NCBI GenBank assembly: GCA_022843625.1
Contig: JALHNH010000036.1
Coordinates: forward strand, 1-64,000
Length of the DNA: 64,000 bases
DNA from: Bryobacter sp.
GTDB taxonomy: Bacteria; Acidobacteriota; Terriglobia; Bryobacterales; Bryobacteraceae
Direction of reading: 5' to 3'
In this document: positions 61,967 to 64,000 of the stretch, piece by piece
Numbering within the stretch: the stretch's first letter is position 1
How the letters are laid out: the number at the start of each line of letters is the position of its first letter
The notes under the pieces: generated by a model
Told to the model about the DNA's origin: nothing
The model's database searches: none
Seen by the model: the letters and a program-made list of their open reading frames with translations, nothing else
Translations under genes and position numbers: made by a program

Positions 61967-62553
61967 TAGACGATCTTAGCGATTTCTTCGAAGGGGAGTC
62001 TGGGGCCGCGGGGACGGAGCTTGGATTTTTCGCCGTAACCGAGGTTGCAGAGGAAATTGGATTTGTAGCAGGTGCCTGCGAGGAAGGCTTCGTCGACGGC
62101 GGCATTATCGAAGCCAGACATGGGGCCGCAATCAAGGCCATACCCTCGGGCGGCAATCATGAAGTAGGCGGCTTGGAGAGTGCTGTTGCGGAAGGCGAAG
62201 CGCTCGGTGAATTCGGGTTTGCCTTCGAACATGGGTACGACGTTTTGGTGTGACCAGAGACGGTCCATCTTCTTATAGAATTCCTGGTCGTCGGCGAAGA
62301 TGGCGGTGACCGGGGCCTGCATGGTCTGGTTGACGTTGCCTGGCATGAGGCAGGATTTGAGCTTTTCTTTTGCTTCGGGGCTGCTGACGAAGATCACGCG
62401 GAGGGGGCAGCAGTTCATCGAGGTGGGGCCCATCTTCATCTGGTTGTAGATCTGGACCAGCAGCGCTGGATCGACCGGAGTGTTCTGGTAGGCGGGGAAA
62501 GTGCGGGCTTCTCCGAAGAGAAGGTCAAAGCTAACGTCGTCGATTCTTGTCAT
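61966..62553 (-). CDS. rutE: Malonic semialdehyde reductase (RutE-type) nitroreductase family
   Basis: 195 residues. RutE-like segments: LLFGEARTFPAYQNTPVD, IYNQMKMGPTSMNCCPLRVIFV (FMN-contacting), SCLMPGNVNQTMQAPVTAI and AYFMIAARGYGLDCGPMSGFD. In E. coli RutE/YdfG-type enzymes reduce malonic semialdehyde to 3-hydroxypropionate in pyrimidine breakdown. No other rut genes are near. ATG 62553 is chosen over GTG 62556. Confidence 0.88.
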   Translation of the reverse strand: MTRIDDVSFDLLFGEARTFPAYQNTPVDPALLVQIYNQMKMGPTSMNCCPLRVIFVSSPEAKEKLKSCLMPGNVNQTMQAPVTAIFADDQEFYKKMDRLWSHQNVVPMFEGKPEFTERFAFRNSTLQAAYFMIAARGYGLDCGPMSGFDNAAVDEAFLAGTCYKSNFLCNLGYGEKSKLRPRGPRLPFEEIAKIV

Positions 62554-62679
62554 CACCTGAAGGATAGCGGAGCGAGCGTGAGAGGGAGGTGGAAGAAGTT
62601 GCGTTGGGAGAAGCCTGGTAATGTTGTCAGCGGAAATTGACCGTCCTGCAACTGGATTGACATGTGGAAGTGTTAACCC

Positions 62680-64000
62680 ATGGTAATGTCTTCAATTCTG
62701 CGTAACTTCCTTTGCTTCACGCTGTTTGCGTTTGCTGTCCAGGCCCAAACATCGACAGGGTCGCTGATCGGAACTATAACGGATCCGGCGGGTGCGTCTA
62801 TCCCTGCGGCCAGCATCATCATCACCAACACCGCTACGAATGAACCGTATCGAACGGTGTCAAATGCGGCTGGGAACTATCTGGCTCCCTTGCTGAAGCC
62901 GGGCACTTACCAGGTGGAGGTTTCGGCCCCCGGATTCAAGAAGTACTTGCAGGCAGGCATCGTACTCCAGGTGCAACAGCAGGGACGTGTCGACGTGCAA
63001 CTTACGGTTGGCGATGTGGCTGAGAGTGTGAGTGTCACAGCGGACGCGTCGCTGCTGGAGACCACATCGTCGTCGATCGGTAAAGTGGTCGACAACAAAC
63101 GAATTCTCGATTTGCCTCTCAATACGCGCAATGTTTACAGCCTGATTTATCTGACACCCGGTGTTTCCGGTGGAATCGGCAATTCTCACAATCAAGTTGG
63201 CTATTCCGTCAACGGCGTCCGAGGCGGGCTCTTCGACACCCTGATTGATGGTTCTTCAGCCGCTTTTCCGACGGTTAATGGATTTCATGGAATTTCTGTA
63301 TTTCCGTCTGTTGATGCGGTAGCGGAGTTCAAGGTGCAGGCCTCGAATTACTCGGCTGAATTCGGAAGGTCCAACGGCAGCGTCCTGAATCTGGTATATA
63401 AGTCCGGAACCAACGAGTTCCACGGCTCGGCTTATGAGTTTCTGCGCAACTCCGTTCTGGACGCGAACAATTACTTCAATAATCAACGAGGGGTGCCGCT
63501 TGCCAGTTTCAAGCGGAATCAGTTTGGTGGGACCCTTGCCGGGCCGATCCGTAAGAATCGCACTTTCTTTCTGGTGTCATATGAAAGCCTGCGGCAGCGA
63601 TCTTTCCGCGAAACCCTGTCCACCATGCCGACCTCCGAGCAGCGGCTTGGCGACTTTTCGCAGACGCTAGCTGGTGTTGGCCGCCCGATCACCATTTTTG
63701 ATCCGCTGTCGACTACGCCGTCTGGCAATTCTGTTGTCCGAGCGGCATTCCCGGGAAACCGGATCCCGGCGAATCGTTTCGACCCGGTTGCTGTGAATGT
63801 GATGCGCCTTTACCCGAATCCAAACCAACCGGGTATTGAGGGTTCGCGGCAGCAGAATTTCTATAATGCCGGTTCGGCTTCGGTTGATACCAATAATTAT
63901 GACTTCCGGGTGGATCACAACATCAATGACCGACAGAAGATGTTTGCCCGTGTCTCACGCCGCTACTCTTTCGACGGCCCCCCTCAGCTCTTTCCCGGTG
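62680..64000 (+). CDS. TonB-dependent receptor, Oar-like, N-terminal part (runs off the right edge)
   Basis: 440 codons are visible, open at 64000. Translation: VMSSILRNFLCFTLFAFAVQAQ (signal), then TGSLIGTITDPAGASIPAA (carboxypeptidase-regulatory-like domain), VVDNKRILDLPLNTRNV and SVDAVAEFKVQASNYSAEFG (plug), VYKSGTNEFHGSAYEFLRNS and further barrel start. The same architecture as the receptor at 9329-12634 but clearly divergent in sequence. ATG 62680 and 62686 are both possible. It is divergent from the RutE-like gene with 126 bp between. Confidence 0.92.
   Translation, partial: MVMSSILRNFLCFTLFAFAVQAQTSTGSLIGTITDPAGASIPAASIIITNTATNEPYRTVSNAAGNYLAPLLKPGTYQVEVSAPGFKKYLQAGIVLQVQQQGRVDVQLTVGDVAESVSVTADASLLETTSSSIGKVVDNKRILDLPLNTRNVYSLIYLTPGVSGGIGNSHNQVGYSVNGVRGGLFDTLIDGSSAAFPTVNGFHGISVFPSVDAVAEFKVQASNYSAEFGRSNGSVLNLVYKSGTNEFHGSAYEFLRNSVLDANNYFNNQRGVPLASFKRNQFGGTLAGPIRKNRTFFLVSYESLRQRSFRETLSTMPTSEQRLGDFSQTLAGVGRPITIFDPLSTTPSGNSVVRAAFPGNRIPANRFDPVAVNVMRLYPNPNQPGIEGSRQQNFYNAGSASVDTNNYDFRVDHNINDRQKMFARVSRRYSFDGPPQLFPG

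Noticed and set aside
62657..62689. TTGACA at 62657-62662 as a promoter for the second TonB receptor
   Set aside because: No acceptable -10 at 16-18 bp; the only T/A-rich hexamers fall inside the start codon region.

Overview
The window looks like chromosome of a soil-type Acidobacteriota, most likely the Solibacteres/Bryobacterales branch. This rests on gene content: two very large Oar-like TonB-dependent receptors with an N-terminal carboxypeptidase-regulatory-like domain, a winged-helix/TolB one-component regulator, several PQQ-like, YVTN and VPS10/BNR beta-propellers, two DUF1080 proteins, a PEP-CTERM peptide and a sulfatase. The DNA is moderately GC-rich and gene-dense. Neighbouring genes often overlap by 1-26 bp, many starts are GTG or TTG, and Sec or Tat export signals are very common. 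No rRNA, tRNA, CRISPR array or insertion sequence was seen.

Layout. 1-9 kb: the start of a class V aminotransferase, helicase HrpB, a YVTN/phosphoesterase fusion, a gluconate-2-dehydrogenase-like pair (subunit 3 and GMC oxidoreductase) with an M14 carboxypeptidase, and a DoxX-like membrane protein. 9-17 kb: a TonB-dependent receptor, a heme-c/helix-hairpin-helix protein, two divergent PQQ-like propellers, and an SGNH-fold protein that has lost its catalytic Ser and His. 17-31 kb: DinB-like protein, wHTH-TolB regulator with an exported TPR protein, penicillin acylase, beta-carbonic anhydrase, an ECF sigma/anti-sigma pair beside Fur, an FHA-GAF-PP2C phosphatase, and small membrane or secreted proteins. 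31-36 kb: an accessory island with less GC-rich, differently coded DNA. It holds an HNH nuclease and a tight three-gene operon ending in a KGGVGR-type ParA-like ATPase with TPR repeats. 36-47 kb: M23 peptidase, sulfatase, ABC-F ATPase, DUF1080/metal-hydrolase fusion, a minimal PEP-CTERM peptide, sterol-desaturase-like hydroxylase, the thpR-plsY-gpsA phospholipid operon, DNA glycosylase, RecA and HU. 47-64 kb: MFS-like transporter, MmsA, an iron alcohol dehydrogenase, a DUF3179 protein, S41 protease, SDR, DUF1080, FmdB zinc ribbon, a VPS10-like propeller, secreted and membrane proteins of unknown role, a RutE-like nitroreductase, and the first part of a second TonB-dependent receptor.

The most notable observation is at 51446-52621. 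A DUF3179 membrane protein is interrupted in frame by one UGA, exactly where the family has the first Cys of its CxxC motif. A stem-loop with a GGUCU apical loop follows immediately, with the form and spacing of a bacterial SECIS element. I read it as a candidate selenoprotein (U154-T-L-C157). The second is the KGGVGR operon at 32196-35707, a candidate defence or conflict system whose two upstream proteins I cannot assign to a known family.
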